NCBI GenBank assembly: GCA_022457155.1
Contig: JAJGOT010000196.1
Coordinates: forward strand, 868,001 to 932,000
Source of the DNA: Cladopsammia gracilis
Lineage: Eukaryota > Cnidaria > Anthozoa > Scleractinia > Dendrophylliidae
DNA length: 64,000 bases
Direction of reading: 5' to 3'
Part shown: positions 53,461-62,664 of the stretch, one piece after another
Layout: every line of letters begins with the position of its first letter
Position numbering within the stretch: the first letter of the stretch is position 1
Notes under the pieces: generated by a model
Seen by the model: only the letters and a program-made list of their open reading frames with translations
Databases searched by the model: none
Told to the model about the DNA's origin: nothing
Translations under genes and position numbers: made by a program

Positions 53461-54070
53461 TTGTGACCTCTCATAGGAAAACGATACTAACGGATAGCCG
53501 TTGAAACCGTTGATACCGTTCGCTTGCCGTTTACCTGCCGTTCACTTAAAATATTCAGCCCTTGGCATGGCAAGGGTCATCCGTTCACTTAAAATATTCA
53601 GCCGTTCGAACGGCAAGGGTCGCACGTTCACTTAAAATATTCAGCCGTTCACGAAAAATATTAAGCCGTTCGAACGGCTAAAGTTAACTGTTCGGAAAAA
53701 AATTCAGCCGTTCAAATAAATCTTCACTCGTTCGAAACGTTGTTTAATATATCGTTCGGTAATATCCATTCAACAGCTATCGAAAGAGCCGGTGACTTTG
53801 ACTTTACAGTTGATTTGTTTTTGTCTTCATTCGCTGACAGTTTCATTGCGGTAAAAAGTGCACGCAATTTGCATATGAAAAGTAAAATGAAAGGCTGCGG
53901 CGCGGCACAGAAGCTGATGAACTTGTAATAATTATCTTAAGGTTATATTTATCCTGGGTTATCCGTTCAGAAAAAAATCTTGCCACTAAAATCTTCACCC
54001 GTTAAATCCGTTAAGAGAAAGAAATAACGGCGACGCTTTAAGCCTGGTTTCCATATAATCGTAACGATCG
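53461..54070. repeat. GCCGTTCGAACGGC palindrome-bearing repeats
   Basis: Between about 53,495 and 53,735 the phrase CGTTCACTTAAAATATTCAGCC recurs three or more times, alternating with the 14-bp palindrome GCCGTTCGAACGGC. The rest holds no supportable gene; a 62-codon frame at 53,740-53,928 has no signature. The stretch ends with CCTGGTTTCCATATAATCGTAACGATCG, which looks like the terminus of another repeat family. Confidence 0.6.
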
Positions 54071-54072
54071 CA

Positions 54073-54180
54073 ACAATACAATACAATACAATACAATAAC
54101 TTTATTTATCCACGGAGTCCTTATCACTAAAGAGTGGTCTTTTAAAGAGCCGTGCGCATTAAACCTAGTTCAAAAAGTTA
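54073..54180 (-). mobile_element. LINE 3'-end fragment with (ATTGT)n tail
   Basis: On the minus strand about 100 bp end with GGATAAATAAAGTTATTG and then four ATTGT repeats. Polyadenylation-like AATAAA plus a pentanucleotide tail is typical of CR1/L2-type LINE 3' ends. It differs from the tail of the larger LINE next to it, so it is a second short insertion. Confidence 0.55.
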
Positions 54181-54425
54181 AGACTTAAAAATTCAATCAA
54201 TCAATAAACTTTATTTAAATGTCAAAAGACCGCCTAGCCAGGGAGAAATCTCCCTTACTAATATGGGGACATTCTAAAAATTAAATTAAAATAAATAAAT
54301 AATTACTAGTAATAATTAAAAAGCTATGTAATATAGGATATCTAAACTATTTACAATAAAATTACAATTTAAACCTGAAAAGCAATAAAATAATAAAATT
54401 TCTTTAAAATTATTATAACTATATT

Positions 54426-54713
54426 TTAGGAAGAGCACAGGCCGCAACCTCTGCACCCATCGTCAATTAATTCACTTAAATTAAAATCTCTTATTCGTTT
54501 TTTAAAAACATTAAGGGATTCTACGTCCCTATTATTCTTAGGAAGTTTGCTCCATAATTTTGGGCCTAAAAATCTAATAGAATGTTTTCCATACGTGACA
54601 GTGTTAAAACGAGGTAACGTAAAGTCAGATTGTCTTAAATTATAGGTATTCGATTGTCGGCTAAAGATGTTCCTAATATATGAAGGGCAGAGTTCATGCT
54701 TAACCTTGTACAT
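54426..54713 (-). CDS. LINE RT C-terminal segment
   Basis: 95 codons with MYKVKHELCPSYIRNIF, a NLRQSDFTLPRFNTVTYGKHS core and PKLWSKLP, the conserved C-terminal region of CR1/L2-type open frames. It ends with a Cys-rich GCRGCGLCSS. It continues the RT piece upstream after a frameshift near 54,740. Confidence 0.75.
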   Translation of the reverse strand: MYKVKHELCPSYIRNIFSRQSNTYNLRQSDFTLPRFNTVTYGKHSIRFLGPKLWSKLPKNNRDVESLNVFKKRIRDFNLSELIDDGCRGCGLCSS

Positions 54714-54742
54714 AAGAATACATAGATCTTGTAGGCGCCTGT

Positions 54743-55564
54743 TTAATAATGTTGGTAATTTCGCCCTTTGAGAAGATTCACATAGCTCGAATTATTATCC
54801 TTAAAAACCGCTCTAAGACCTCGTTCCTGCAGTCGTTCCAGTTTTCTTGTGTCGCTTGCCTTACAAAAATGCCATGCCAGGTGGCAGTATGTGAGGTGAG
54901 GAAGAATTGCTGCTTTAAAAAGATGGAGCTTTGCTGTTGTTGGAATGAGGTTCCTCAACCTCATCAACACGCCAATCTTCTGACTTGCCCTCTTACACAG
55001 TGCACTTATGTGATTGTTAAAATCCATTTGAGAGTCGATTGTCACTTCCAAAAGTTGGAGCTCTTCTGCTGTTTTGATCTCCTTTCCATTTAGGGAAAGC
55101 GTATCCACAGTACTCCGTCCAATGTTCATCGTTTGATACTTTTCCAAATTTCCCATCAGCAGGTTCGACTCGTACCATTTTGTAGCTGTTTCTGCGCTCT
55201 CCCGCAACTTGGAAATGACTTCACTTGAATCATAACCGACGTGAAAAATCTGGTGATCATCTGCATACATTGATAGGCAAGTGTCCATGTGGTATGGCAG
55301 ATCATTTTGGAATATGTTCCACAAGAGGGGCCCCAGGGCAGATCCCTGAGGGCACCCCCGATTTACCGCTCTTGGCGTACTTGAGTAGCATCCAATTTTA
55401 ACACAGTTTTCCCTGTCCCTTAAATAGCTCTCAAATAACTTGATTGTGTTATCCTCAAAACCATAGGCCTTCAACTTATTTAGCAGGAGCGGGGGGGGGG
55501 GGGTGGAGGGAGTCAAATACCTTCGACATGTCTGTCGACAGTATACTGACATATAATCCATCAT
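54743..55564 (-). CDS. LINE reverse transcriptase palm/thumb segment
   Basis: RT active-site motif C is MYADDHQIF (YADD), with motif B GCPQGSALGPLLW upstream and the thumb region (LPHLTYCHLAWHFC) after it. The true start of the piece is the G run at about 55,490, where it takes over from the upstream RT segment. Codons before that (rich in Cys, Arg and Pro) are out of frame. RT copies the element RNA at the nicked target. Confidence 0.85.
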   Translation of the reverse strand: MMDYMSVYCRQTCRRYLTPSTPPPPLLLNKLKAYGFEDNTIKLFESYLRDRENCVKIGCYSSTPRAVNRGCPQGSALGPLLWNIFQNDLPYHMDTCLSMYADDHQIFHVGYDSSEVISKLRESAETATKWYESNLLMGNLEKYQTMNIGRSTVDTLSLNGKEIKTAEELQLLEVTIDSQMDFNNHISALCKRASQKIGVLMRLRNLIPTTAKLHLFKAAILPHLTYCHLAWHFCKASDTRKLERLQERGLRAVFKDNNSSYVNLLKGRNYQHY

Positions 55565-56771
55565 CTCTCGCTTTTTTCCAAGATTCCACCAAATTTATTA
55601 AAGTCGTTTCACAGCTGTGATGCTTACGATACGCCGAAGAGTTCTCGTAGTAAATGCGGCGGAAGCCTGCACTTGTTTGAGCTTCGATTAACTTTTCGAG
55701 TACCTTGCCAGTGCAGTTTAGTACTGTTACAGGGCGATAATTTTCCTTGCAGTATCTATCATTTTTCTTGTAAACTGGGGCCCAGTCCCCAAATTTCCAG
55801 GCCTTTGGCCATTCACCAGCCTTAATGCACGCATTGAAAAGATTAGTCAAAGGTCGTTGAAGTTCTTTCGCCCCAAGTTTCAATATTTTAGGAGATATAC
55901 CGTCTCGCCCAGCCGCCTTTTCTCGAGTCTCGAGAGCTGTGAGGACTTGCCCATGCGTGACTGGTTTCACCTCGAAACCGTCTGCTAATGTAGACATTAG
56001 TTCTGACATTAGTTCTGCATCACGACCTCTAATACCTTCTGCAATGCTGGCAAAATGGTCCGCGAGCACCTCAGTGACCATTGCTTGATCTTTCACGATC
56101 GTTCCATTTTCCTTGAGGTGAATGTCGTTGCCACGGGAACTATGCTTTGAACTGAGGAAGGGTTTGAAGGTCCGAAAGAAGTCTCTTGGCGTGTCCTTTA
56201 AATGATCAGCTTTTTGTTGCCAATAGCTCTTGATAGCAATTCTTCTTTGCCGTGTTGCCTCGTTTCGAGCTTTCCTCCCTAACTCCCAGTTTTCTCTCGT
56301 TTTATTTTTCAAGAACTTTGACGTGGCTTTCCGTTTAGCGCGAATAGCTTGTTTCCATTGTGTTGTCATGTACGGCACATCTTTATCACGAACTTTCATG
56401 CGTTTGCAAGGTGCAAATTCATCGAGAATGTTATTCATTAGCCCATTGTGAAAATTCACCTGATCATCAATGTCGTCAAATATCTCACCGACATGCCACG
56501 GCGCTACCTCCAACTGCTTTTTGAATTCCTCGGAATCAAAGTTCTTATAACTTCTAAAAGCTACAGTTTTAGGCTTGTTGGCATTAACCCTTTTCTTAAG
56601 GATTCGATAGATCAGGGCATGATCGCTTAGTGATGGATAATAATTCCCTGCATGCTTGAACAGCCCCGGCTTATTGCTAAGTAACACGTCAATCAGAGAT
56701 TTGATTATTTTGTTTTCACGCATTTCAATTCTAGTAGGCTTAGTAATGAGGCACTGGAAATCCTGTTCCAC
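55476..56771 (-). CDS. LINE endonuclease end and RT N-terminal segment
   Basis: A 431-codon frame. It starts within the end of the endonuclease (ITKPTRI, SLSDHALIY, the conserved Asp-His), then has the linker, and then RT fingers and palm motifs (KAAGRDGISPKILK; WAPVYKKNDRYCKENYRPV; ILSTDMSKVFDSL, motif A). It becomes nonsense after the G run near 55,490 (PPPPAPAK). Upstream in-frame codons extend to the edge of the 1.2 kb insertion. Confidence 0.85.
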   Translation of the reverse strand: MEQDFQCLITKPTRIEMRENKIIKSLIDVLLSNKPGLFKHAGNYYPSLSDHALIYRILKKRVNANKPKTVAFRSYKNFDSEEFKKQLEVAPWHVGEIFDDIDDQVNFHNGLMNNILDEFAPCKRMKVRDKDVPYMTTQWKQAIRAKRKATSKFLKNKTRENWELGRKARNEATRQRRIAIKSYWQQKADHLKDTPRDFFRTFKPFLSSKHSSRGNDIHLKENGTIVKDQAMVTEVLADHFASIAEGIRGRDAELMSELMSTLADGFEVKPVTHGQVLTALETREKAAGRDGISPKILKLGAKELQRPLTNLFNACIKAGEWPKAWKFGDWAPVYKKNDRYCKENYRPVTVLNCTGKVLEKLIEAQTSAGFRRIYYENSSAYRKHHSCETTLINLVESWKKARDDGLYVSILSTDMSKVFDSLHPPPPAPAK

Positions 56772-56799
56772 TTTTAGGTCGAGTAGAAGTTTACTTTGT

Positions 56800-58010
56800 A
56801 AAATAAGCTTTGTCGGGGACTAGCAACTTATTCTACATTCACTGGTTTTGGACTCAATAAAGCAGTCTTCAGTTGTTGGCTCTGGATTTTACTCTTGATT
56901 AGTCTTCTACTGTTCTTTACAGTTCAGCTACTTCACAATATTCTCTGCAGTACTCTCTTCAAGAGTTTTACAGCAATCTCTCCTAATTCGAAGTTGTCCA
57001 AGTCATTTTATAGCGATGGGTACCTGTCATGAAATGTCAACGGTGTAACCGTGATTGAGTGACAGGTGTCTCAAATTTACGCTAACGTAATGGTTGCGCA
57101 ATGGGTTCTACGCAGAGATACGCCTTCATTTTAGAATGATTACCATAAATCTGCTCGAGGAAGGTTACATTGTCAAAATCATTTTCGTGTCTAAATTTCA
57201 CGACTATCGCCGAAGTATCCCATCAAAATAAAACAACCTGAACAATATAAAAATTACAGACAACGTTTTTACCATTTAAAATTTTACATTTGTAAGTGAA
57301 ACATGAGTAAAAATAAAGATTATAGATTAAAGTAATTCATAAAAATTACAAGGTGTTAACCTTCTTCATGGTTTGTGATAGGCTAGATTTAGCCCAACCT
57401 TCTCTAACTTAGTCCAACCCTTTTCCATATCATTAAAGTTACCACATGTTCACGAGTTGGAACGTGTTTCAATTAGCAAACAGAGCATTTTATGAATTGA
57501 CACTAGGACTTGCGCCTTTGTGTGAAGTGTGAGCAGAATTCATAAATAATTAAACAGCTCTAACGTTAAATCCGAAATAAGTCACTTAAATCGATACAGT
57601 TTTACTGAAAAACAAGACAATAAAATAAGGATAAGTTACTCTAACTAAAAATACTATTTCCAGGAAGAGCGCTTAGAAAAACTTGACCTGAGTTTTATTT
57701 CATTATCTAAGGTTGATACCTATCGGAGCATAAGGCCAATAGATCAATCGGGGCATGTAAATACTTCAATATCATAGATATTTTTACCAGCGAGCTGTTG
57801 CTCAGTGAAACATAGATAAATGAAAATAACGAGTAAACCTTCGAATGACTTTTATCCCATGAACATACGATATTTTATCCCTTTAATATTATTACTTACT
57901 ATTTCAATATATAACTTTCCAAACCAAAACCAAGTTTCCCTTTTTACCATTTCATAAAATAAATAATTGTGCAAGTCTGTTCATTGTCTGCATTTTTATT
58001 GTTTAACAAC
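56800..58010. other. 1.2 kb insertion inside the LINE endonuclease gene
   Basis: The coding frames on each side fit one endonuclease gene, so this non-coding AT-rich block is a later insertion. It contains no long frame. I could not define terminal repeats or a target duplication; GTTTA-like sequence near both edges is only suggestive. A solo LTR or a MITE are both possible. Confidence 0.55.
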
Positions 58011-58476
58011 CCTCCGCTTTGTCCGATCTCAATCTATCGAGATTTAGGTCGCCGGCCACAATCACTGAGTTACTCTGTAGGCTAGCCCAGTTGCAAATGT
58101 CGCTTAATTCATTTTCCAAATTAATTCGGTACTCGCCACAGAGATTTTTTGGCGGACGATAAATGCCAAGCATAATAACATTTCCCCTTTTCGTCTTTAC
58201 TTCAACCGCAATAGGTTCCAATGTCCTGTAGTTCTTCTTTATACTAGTACGTTTACTTTCCAAAGAAGTCGATACAATGGCCATTACGCCGCCACCTCCT
58301 CTCTTGCGATCATTTCGGTAAACAGAGAAGCCAGGAATCGTAAAGCGATTGTTTGAATACGAAGCGTCAATTTTCGTTTCGCTTATAAACATGACGTGAA
58401 CATTTAAACGTTTTATTAGGTCCGCGAGCTCTTCAAATTTGTTCTGTATGCTATTTATATTGAGATGACAGACCAA
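58003..58476 (-). CDS. LINE AP-like endonuclease segment
   Basis: 157 codons of an exonuclease-endonuclease-phosphatase domain: HLNINSIQNKFEEL (catalytic Asn), FISETKID (Glu), GGGGVMAIV and VAGDLNLD (Asp-x-Asn). The enzyme nicks the target to prime reverse transcription. The frame joins the PHD segment upstream except for TAA 58,579-58,581, and the domain is cut off after DLNLDRLRSD by the 1.2 kb insertion. Confidence 0.85.
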   Translation of the reverse strand: MVCHLNINSIQNKFEELADLIKRLNVHVMFISETKIDASYSNNRFTIPGFSVYRNDRKRGGGGVMAIVSTSLESKRTSIKKNYRTLEPIAVEVKTKRGNVIMLGIYRPPKNLCGEYRINLENELSDICNWASLQSNSVIVAGDLNLDRLRSDKAEGC

Positions 58477-58578
58477 TAATTCCTTGCTTGAATGCTTCCG
58501 AAGAGACTCAAGTTGTATATTTTCCTCCGCCTGTACAGCTTGTAACGGATCGTTATCCTCGCCGGGAGCGGTAATTAC

Positions 58579-59151
58579 TTACTGGTCAATTAATATATCC
58601 ACATCCCCATCCTCGAAGAAAGAGTCCGTAAGTGGCGGTAGGGCACAGAAAGGACAGCTCCATTGAACATCCGGTCGATTTAGGTAGTAAAGGAATATTG
58701 GCCGAGACATATTCAGGCATTTCACGTGAGACCATTTTCCACAGCTATTACACAAAATGGCGTCTTGTTTATTTCTTACTTCCATCCCGCAATCCCCGCA
58801 AGGAAATTTCGGCGACGACTTCTTGCCTTTAGGACCAGGATTGGATGGAATATCGCCACAGACAAGCAAACTCCTCTCTAGATTGAAGCTGCTTGACCCC
58901 TTAGTCGAATACTGAAACCTACTTGATATAAATCGTTTGGCGCGAGATTTGAACCTTCGGCTTCGACACGAGGTAATCGAATTTAGAACATACTCAACCG
59001 CCAGGTTCATTTGATGGACGTTTCCAACTTGAGAGGACCATGTTGTGATGTAACTTTCCGTTTTCTCTCTAATAATAACTGCAGTTATAAGTAGTAAAGC
59101 AATTAAAACGAGGAGTTTAAGAGAGCCGCAAAACGACCTTCCATCCGCCAT
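58579..59151 (-). CDS. LINE leader protein: hydrophobic segment, 2A-like motif, PHD finger
   Basis: The ATG at 59,149-59,151 begins MADGRSFCGSLK. A 17-residue hydrophobic stretch follows (LLVLIALLLITAVII), then a basic region, a motif GDIPSNPGP, and a PHD-type zinc finger with CGDC, CNSC, H-x2-C and CPFC pairs. CR1-like LINEs often carry a PHD finger here. GDIPSNPGP matches the 2A ribosome-skipping consensus (D-I/V-E-x-N-P-G-P) except that Glu is Pro. The TAA end is in frame with the endonuclease. Confidence 0.7.
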   Translation of the reverse strand: MADGRSFCGSLKLLVLIALLLITAVIIREKTESYITTWSSQVGNVHQMNLAVEYVLNSITSCRSRRFKSRAKRFISSRFQYSTKGSSSFNLERSLLVCGDIPSNPGPKGKKSSPKFPCGDCGMEVRNKQDAILCNSCGKWSHVKCLNMSRPIFLYYLNRPDVQWSCPFCALPPLTDSFFEDGDVDILIDQ

Positions 59152-60835
59152 GTTGTCCACTCTCTATTACAAAACTCCTATACACCGTATTCATAAATGG
59201 CGTCCGCGTGGAACGGCCTGGTTTCGATCAAGATCAAAACAAAAATGGCGTCCACTAGTAGGGATTCTACTAGTGTGATTCTGACCGAAGACGATATTCC
59301 AGGAGCTTCTTTGGCTGGAAGAAATCCTTCCTCGCTAAATAACGAAGAGCTAAAGTTTTGGTTGCGATGTTGAGGCGATTCGTTGAAGGGACTTAAGACG
59401 AAAGCACAGCTCATTAAACGGTAAGCATGCATGTGGTTCGTGTGTAAATCGCTTCGCAAGATCACTCCAAATTTTGTGACTGTAAAATTTAGATTTTTTT
59501 CTTAACTATATTGCAGAGTCGATGAGTATATTAAAAGTGGAAGGGATAAAATGATGGTTGATCCTGATCCGGATAAAATCTACACGAAAAGAAAGGCAAG
59601 GGTTTCGAATCTTCCAAGAGACGCCGCTCCTGTCACAACAACAAGTGTGAAATATCCAAGTGAAGGCTGGGGAAAGTCACTAGAAAGGATGCCTTCTTTC
59701 ACAAGAGCCGAAATGAACCAGCACATCGCAAATTCTGGGAAAAGAGTAGCAAATACTGAGCATCACAGCATTCCGACTAATTTAAGGAAAGCGAAAACGT
59801 TTTTGAAGGATGAGTACTTAAAAGAAATTGAGGCTAACAGCGATCAAAGGTACTTTTATATGAAATCAAAGTGCTATCACAGTTTCAAGAAGAGTGAGGC
59901 TCCCCATGTTCTTCGTTTCGCTCTGTGCATCGTTTCAGGCGAAGTCATTCATGCCAATTGTTCATGCAAAGCTGGCAAAGTAGGATACTGTAATCACATT
60001 CTTGCATTGATGTTCAAGGCATGCAAGTTTACTTTATTTGACAGTGAAAGCACTGATGACTTGTGCCAGGATGATGATGAACAGGAAGATCTTGCGTGTA
60101 CCTCTCAGCTCCAGAAGTGGCACAAAAAGGGTCGTGGTGATAAGATATTTGCCCAGTCAGTAATGGAAGTCATCATTTCTAAAACAAAACTTGATGAAAC
60201 CAGGAGCAGAGAAGGAGTGAAATGCCTGTTGTATGAAGCAAGGGCTAACCCCAAACATAATGTTGAAGCTGAAATGATGTTGAAAAAGGACCTTCAGCAA
60301 ATAAACCCACAAATGGGTTTATCGCTGATGGCAAGAGAAGATTTGTCGCAAAACAATTGTGTGGAAACCAAGTTTGGTGAAAGTCAAATTGGCTCATTCT
60401 GCAGCTATCAATTGACTCATACCGAAGCAAACTTTGTGGCCACTGTTGACATTTCAACAATTCCAAGACAAGAAGACAGTAGAAAAACTGAACTTACTTA
60501 TCCAAGGTTTCCGTTAAACTCGGGTAGTGATTTTGTGTGGCCTGACAACCTGAACGATGCTGAAAAGGCACTTGTTAGATCTCTTGTAGTTGATGAAACC
60601 ATGATCAGCAACATTGAAGAATCCACAAGGGATCAATCATTGTCAGATCGGTGGAAGAAGGAACGGAAATTTGCAGCTGACCTGATAAATCCCAAGGCAT
60701 TCACCTCAAGGTATGTTGAGCATGGCTTGAAACATGAACCAATTGCCATCGAAACATATGAAAAAATTATGTTCACACGGAAGACCCCGGTAAAAGTTGT
60801 CAAGAGTGGTTTTGAAATGACATATATATGAAATA

Positions 60836-61010
60836 AATCATATATGAACTGCGGAAATGAAATCAAATGAAGAATGATCCTCGCAGTTGTGGACGCAATT
60901 TAAGCAATTGCGAAAAGAAGCATGAAAAAAATTCAGGACTTCAACGGGGTTCGAACCCGTGACCTCGCGATACCGGTGCGATACTCTACCAACTGAGCTA
61001 TGAGAGAGAG
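60836..61010 (-). repeat. tRNA-derived SINE (first copy, inverted)
   Basis: Minus-strand copy with a 5' tRNA-like head near 61,010-60,935, the same body, and the tail CATATATGATTTATTTCATATA. Its head has one change in the anticodon stem (TATCGC for CATCGC) relative to the others. Together with the plus copy starting near 61,016 it makes a DNA palindrome likely to be unstable. Confidence 0.75.
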
Positions 61011-61241
61011 AGAGAGTTGGTAGAGCATCGCACCGGTATCGCGAGGTCACGGGTTCGAACCCCGTTGAAGTCCTGATTTTTTTTTTCAGGCTTATTTTCG
61101 CAATTGCTTAAATTGCGTCCACAACTGCGAGGATCATTCTTCATTTGATTTCATTTCCGCAGTTCATATATGATTTATTTCATATATATGTCATTTCACA
61201 CTCATTCCTTTCACGGGAACATATGAACCTACAATTGACCT

Positions 61242-61256
<15 letters not shown>

Positions 61257-61276
<20 letters not shown>

Positions 61277-61400
61277 AGAGCATCGCACCGGTATCGCGAG
61301 GTCACGGGTTCGAACCCCGTTGAAGTCCTGAATTTTTTTCACGCTTCTTTTCGTAATTGCTTAAATTGCGTCCACAACAGCGAGGATCATTCTTCATTTG
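61257..61400 (+). repeat. tRNA-derived SINE (third copy)
   Basis: The head at 61,257-61,328 folds as a tRNA: acceptor GGCTTCA/TGAAGTC, D arm with A box TAGCTCAGTTGG, T arm with B box GGTTCGAACCC, and an anticodon position reading GGT (Thr). Position 33 is C rather than U, and 31-39 is mismatched, so it is not a working tRNA. The body AATTGCTTAAATTGCGTCC and GCGAGGATCATTCTTCATTTG recurs in all three copies. I recall this SINE type from coral genomes. Confidence 0.75.
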
Positions 61401-61796
61401 AAGAGTGGTTTTGTTGTCTGTCTGGACATGCCATTTCTGGGAGGCTCACCAGATGGCAGAGTTGTCGATTTTGGATGTCAGAATCATTTTGGACTTGCTG
61501 AAGTGAAGTGCCCAGAGACAAAAAATCAAGTCACTCCACTAGATGCTTGCCAGGATCCTAATTTCTTTTGTGAGGCTGTAAATGGACATTGTAAACTTAA
61601 AAGGAACCATGCCTACTTTACTCAAGTGCAAGGCCAGATGGGTGTTAGTGGAGCCTCTTGGTGTGACTTCATTGTCTACACAAAGAAGGGCATTTCAGTG
61701 GAGAGAATCCCTTTTGATGCTGCCTGCTGGGCAGGTTTGAAGCAGAAGCTTTGCACTTATTACTTTACACATTTTATCAAAACTGCAGCAACTTAG

Positions 61797-62664
61797 TTTG
61801 CAAAATGCTAATTTTAGCTTTCAGCTTGGACAGAAAAAAGAAAATTATCAGTTAAACTGTTAAGCTCCAATATAATGATCAGCATCTACTTTCTCTTCAG
61901 CTGGTAATATAAATACTCTTGAACAAATCCAAATCATGAGGATAGATTGATCACCAAAGTTAATTTGTCTTGGTTTTTCTCTCAACAACAACACTGAAAT
62001 TATTCCAAAGTAGGGTTGATATTGGTAAGAAAGCTAGTGAGGAGAATTTGTGTGATAATATTGGAGCTTATAATAGGTTGAAGAGAGTTGTAGTTACTCA
62101 ACTAAATATGATTACATATTCAATTTGTGTAATCCTTCAAATAGCACCTTTAGTTTTCTACAAAATAGTAGTTTTACATAAAACCATTTTACATGAACTA
62201 GGTATTGAAAAGCATTGTGCTTACCCATAATCGAATGATAAAAGTCACTTCGCAAAAAAAAACAGTTTACACAAAAGAAGTAAATATTCAAAACAGTATT
62301 GCAATAAAATATTATGCACTTATCAATGCTTGGCCACAAGGCGTGGTGTGGTGGTGTGGTGGGGTGGGTATGATGGGTGGGTATGATGTCACATTGATTG
62401 TTGGTAACAAAGATGTGTTGTTTTTCTAAATACATGATTCAAGTCTATAAAATAGTATTTCTTGTTTCTGGGTTTTAAACATGTGTTGTAGTCTAGCCCA
62501 TGCACAACTCTCTAGGCTTGTCACAAGGTTTTCCAACCTGCCTGTTTCATAAGGAGAGAAACACATGATGAGCCTAGAGAGTGCATGTAGAAGGCTACAC
62601 TACAAATGCCTGCTTGACATTTTAAGAGGCAAAATTAATTTGCCAGTATTCAGGATAATTTAAT
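61797..62664. other. Non-coding gap between the convergent transposon genes
   Basis: 868 bp of AT-rich sequence with no supportable gene; short frames overlap on both strands. A GGGTGG-type purine stretch lies at about 62,340-62,385. Imperfect inverted phrases (GCCCATGCACAACTCTCTAGGC at about 62,498 and GAGCCTAGAGAGTGCATG at about 62,571) could form a hairpin at the transcript ends. Confidence 0.5.

Larger units (their letters stand above)
54190..59165 (-). mobile_element. CR1/L2-like LINE, full-length layout but broken
   Basis: Minus-strand order: leader with hydrophobic segment, 2A-like motif and PHD finger, AP-like endonuclease, reverse transcriptase, then a 3' UTR with a GGGAGAAATCTCCC hairpin (about 54,239-54,252) and a tail AATAAAGTTTATTGATTGATTG. 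Lesions: in-frame TAA at 58,579-58,581, an insertion of about 1.2 kb splitting the endonuclease (about 56,800-58,010), a frameshift at a G run near 55,490 and another near 54,740. It is probably inactive. Confidence 0.85.
60815..61400. mobile_element. SINE cluster inserted with 13-bp target duplication
   Basis: AAGAGTGGTTTTG is present at 60,802-60,814 and again at 61,401-61,413, directly flanking the block. The block contains one minus-oriented and two plus-oriented copies of the same tRNA-headed SINE. The first two lie head to head and form an almost perfect inverted repeat with arms 60,813-60,995 and 61,016-61,198. A 13-bp duplication fits LINE-driven insertion. Confidence 0.85.
59197..61796 (+). 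pseudogene. SAP-SWIM-YqaJ exonuclease gene, interrupted
   Basis: Exon 1 runs from ATG 59,197 (a second in-frame ATG is at 59,245) to 59,420 with a SAP-like region (NNEELKFWLRC) broken by TGA 59,371-59,373. An intron with GTAAGC and TTGCAG spans 59,421-59,516. Exon 2 has a SWIM zinc finger (NCSCKAGKVGYCNH) and then the YqaJ domain: EHGLKHEPIAIETYE, GGSPDGRV and GLAEVKCP, the last two holding the Asp and Glu-x-Lys of the lambda-exonuclease fold. A 586-bp SINE cluster (60,815-61,400) with a 13-bp target duplication splits the domain. The enzyme is probably a 5'-3' exonuclease or recombinase helping transposition. Confidence 0.8.

Noticed and set aside
53495..53740. CRISPR array
   Set aside because: Spacing and repeat length are irregular, there are no unique spacers and the context is eukaryotic.
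53740..53928. 62-codon frame after the palindrome repeats
   Set aside because: Short, no motif, no neighbour support.
61257..61328. Functional tRNA-Thr gene (anticodon GGT)
   Set aside because: C at position 33, a mismatch in the anticodon stem, and three copies each joined to the same body and tail show that it is a SINE head.
60838..61501. Open frames of 70 and 118 codons with identical Ser/Val/Gly/Arg phrases
   Set aside because: They are translations of the SINE head (tRNA sequence) on either strand, not genes.
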